Translations under genes and position numbers: made by a program
DNA from: Microbulbifer agarilyticus S89
GTDB lineage: Bacteria; Pseudomonadota; Gammaproteobacteria; Pseudomonadales; Cellvibrionaceae
Direction of reading: 5' to 3'
NCBI RefSeq assembly: GCF_000220505.1
Contig: NZ_AFPJ01000007.1
Span: 1-64,000, forward strand
Length of the DNA: 64,000 nt
In this document: positions 62,190-64,000 of the stretch, in pieces
Layout of the letters: each line of letters starts with the position of its first letter
Position numbering within the stretch: the stretch's first letter is position 1
The notes under the pieces: generated by a model
The model's input: the letters and a program-made list of their open reading frames with translations, nothing else
Database searches by the model: none
What the model was told of the DNA's origin: nothing

Positions 62190-64000
62190 ATGATGTACGA
62201 CGCCGACCAGTCCGGAAAAAACCGTTCCTTTACTCTTACGACGCTTTCAGCTGCGATTGCCGTTACCACGGCTCTGAGTAGCGCTGCCTACGCCGCCGAA
62301 ATCGAAGAAGTAGTAGTAACCGCCCAGAAACGTGCAGAAAACCTGCAAGACGTACCGATTGCCATCTCCGCATTCACCGGTGACAGCATGAAAGCCATGG
62401 GCGTCAAGAATCTGACCGACCTGGGTAAATTCACCCCGGGCGTAGAGATGAACAACGATACCCCGCTGCAGCCGACCTACAGCGTACGGGGTATCGAAAC
62501 CGGTGACTTCACCGTAGGTTCCGACCCTGCAGTAGCCGTTTACGTAGACGGTGTTTACACCGGCCGTGGCGCTGGTGCTGAAATCCCGCTGGCAGACATC
62601 GAGCGTGTCGAAGTACTGAAGGGCCCGCAGGGCACTCTGTTCGGCCGTAACGCTACCGGTGGTGCCATCCACATTATTTCTACCAAGCCTCAGGCTGAAG
62701 ATACCGCTGAACTGAACATGACAGCAGGTAACTACGGCCGCGTTTCCAGCGACCTGCTGCTGAACAAGCAGCTGAGCGACAACCTGTACGGCCGCTTCAC
62801 CGCGTCCACCAACCGTCGTGACTCCTTCGCTGACAACCTGGCGAACAATTTCGAAGTGGGTAACATCGATACCCAGACTTACCGCGCATCCCTGCTGTGG
62901 GAACCGACTCCGGACACCGAAGTTCTATGGCGCGCCGAGTACGGCATCATGGACCAGGGCAGCGCCCTGCGTAGCTCCATCGTACCGTCCCTGCAGGCGG
63001 CTGACGGTGGCACCGATGTGTTTGGCGATTACGCGCTGGATACCGCAACCATCGAAGATCGCGATTCCTGGGGTACCTCCCTGTCCATCGTGCATGACTT
63101 CGACAACTTCACCTTCACCTCCATCACTGCGTACCGTGGCTTCGAAGCTCACCTGCAGCAGGATGAGGACGGTACCGCGAACCCGGACTACATGTTCGGC
63201 TCCGCCAACTTCGATGATCAGACTCAGTTCTCTCAGGAGTTCCGCCTGAACGGCGCGACCGACACCCTGAAGTGGACCCTGGGCGCTTCCTACTCTCGCG
63301 AAGAGCTGGAGCACACCACTGATGCTTACTTTACTGCAGGTTCCCTGGAATCCTTCGCAGTATACGAAGGTGTTAAGGCCGCCTTTGCCGGCTCCGACCT
63401 GACCACTACCCAGCTCGAAGATGCTGCCTATCAGCAGCGTCAGCTGATGATTGCCGGTGGTCTGGAAGGTGCAGCCGTATCAACCTTCATCTACGACCTG
63501 ATGGTACAGTCCGGCCAGGCCGACGCGCTGCTGGGCGCCCTGGGCGCGCCTTCTACCATTACCGCGAGCATGCTGAACCGCGATCAAATGATCGGTCAGC
63601 TGATGGCTGGTATTACCCCATGGGTAATGGCAGACACTCCGTGGAACGAATCCGTATTTAACGCCGGTGATTACCGCTCCGCAGCGATCTACGGTGATGC
63701 GACCTGGAGTCTGACCGATAAGATGGATCTGACCGTCGGTGCACGTTACACCGCCGATGAAAAAGATTTCTCTATCGTAAGCGACTACCAGAACACTCTG
63801 CCGATCGCATTCCTTGGTGGTGACGTAGCTCTGATGGGCCCCGACGGTCAGCCGCTGGGCATGTCCATTACTCTGCCCGCGGGCCAAGTTGCTGCAATTC
63901 CTTTCGGTATTGCGTTTAACAACAACGGCGTCCAGAACCTGAACCAGCAGCTGAGCGACTCCTGGAGCGATCTTTCTGGCCGTATCGTGCTGGACTATCG
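62190..64000 (+). CDS. TonB-dependent outer-membrane receptor (5' part, runs off the window)
   Basis: The frame opens at ATG 62190 (a second ATG follows directly), with GAGG (62181-62184) upstream, and stays open to the window end, giving about 603 residues. The signal peptide ends near residue 37 (ALSSAAYAA), followed by the TonB-box-like EEVVVTAQ, as in the receptor at 5.7 kb. The plug has YSVRGIE, VYVDGVY and LKGPQGTLFGRNATGGAI. The barrel strands begin after about residue 165. Codon use is strongly biased towards GTA/GTT, CTG, AAC and CGT, suggesting high expression. Divergent to a penicillin-acylase family gene. The substrate is unknown. Confidence 0.95.
   Translation, partial: MMYDADQSGKNRSFTLTTLSAAIAVTTALSSAAYAAEIEEVVVTAQKRAENLQDVPIAISAFTGDSMKAMGVKNLTDLGKFTPGVEMNNDTPLQPTYSVRGIETGDFTVGSDPAVAVYVDGVYTGRGAGAEIPLADIERVEVLKGPQGTLFGRNATGGAIHIISTKPQAEDTAELNMTAGNYGRVSSDLLLNKQLSDNLYGRFTASTNRRDSFADNLANNFEVGNIDTQTYRASLLWEPTPDTEVLWRAEYGIMDQGSALRSSIVPSLQAADGGTDVFGDYALDTATIEDRDSWGTSLSIVHDFDNFTFTSITAYRGFEAHLQQDEDGTANPDYMFGSANFDDQTQFSQEFRLNGATDTLKWTLGASYSREELEHTTDAYFTAGSLESFAVYEGVKAAFAGSDLTTTQLEDAAYQQRQLMIAGGLEGAAVSTFIYDLMVQSGQADALLGALGAPSTITASMLNRDQMIGQLMAGITPWVMADTPWNESVFNAGDYRSAAIYGDATWSLTDKMDLTVGARYTADEKDFSIVSDYQNTLPIAFLGGDVALMGPDGQPLGMSITLPAGQVAAIPFGIAFNNNGVQNLNQQLSDSWSDLSGRIVLDY

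Overview
This 64 kb window looks like core chromosome of a free-living, probably marine, aerobic gammaproteobacterium. Inference: it is close to Cellvibrionales such as Microbulbifer, with gene orders also shared with Pseudomonas. The evidence is the conserved blocks purB-hflD-mnmA-rluE-icd, cspD/clpS-clpA-infA-bpt-aat-trxB and ftsK-lolA-rarA-crcB-serS-cysG, a large Pseudomonas-type isocitrate lyase, malate synthase G, and TonB-dependent receptors with typical marine-heterotroph N termini. I see no rRNA, tRNA, insertion sequence, prophage, CRISPR array or biosynthetic cluster.

Region 1 (1-9.8 kb) is the most accessory part. It holds the end of a PLP-dependent D-cysteine desulfhydrase/ACC deaminase-type gene, a sodium:amino-acid symporter (AGCS), a divergent gamma-glutamylpolyamine synthetase-like / FAD amine oxidase-like pair, a TonB-dependent receptor, a TetR regulator and a 5'-nucleotidase. 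Two well-formed candidate operator sets occur here. One is a duplicated ACCGAAT-n4-ATTCGGT element between the divergent polyamine-type genes. The other is a GACCGGTC-type palindrome at the receptor, which recurs upstream of a second TonB receptor at 62 kb.

Region 2 (10-33 kb) carries cysB, a small CxxC thioredoxin-fold protein, pabB, the ppsR/ppsA pair (divergent PEP synthase and its regulator), an L,D-transpeptidase, rraA with a DMT exporter, and then a concentration of two-carbon metabolism: fadE, a long acetyl-CoA hydrolase/transferase, pta-ackA, aceA with a divergent LysR regulator, and glcB. Together these genes handle fatty-acid oxidation, acetate/acetyl-CoA balance, the glyoxylate bypass and gluconeogenesis. 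The bypass competitor icd lies further on at 42.8 kb.

Region 3 (32.6-44 kb) has fdhD with a YdeP-type molybdenum oxidoreductase. A long minus-strand cluster follows: mnmA-hflD-purB-roxA-GNAT-hypothetical, with rluE upstream. The divergent icd gene comes next.

Region 4 (44-50.9 kb) gathers the N-degron machinery: clpS, clpA, the two N-end aminoacyl transferases bpt and aat, plus cspD, infA and trxB. A previously unlisted 40-codon ORF with a strong ribosome-binding site and one hydrophobic segment sits just before trxB.

Region 5 (51.4-64 kb) runs ftsK-lolA-rarA-crcB-serS-cysG, a small two-helix membrane protein, a penicillin-acylase family Ntn-hydrolase, and a divergent TonB receptor that runs off the window edge. 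Most gene calls are solid. I did not find a clearly novel multi-gene system; the best leads are regulatory palindromes, unannotated small ORFs and a few unusual domain arrangements.
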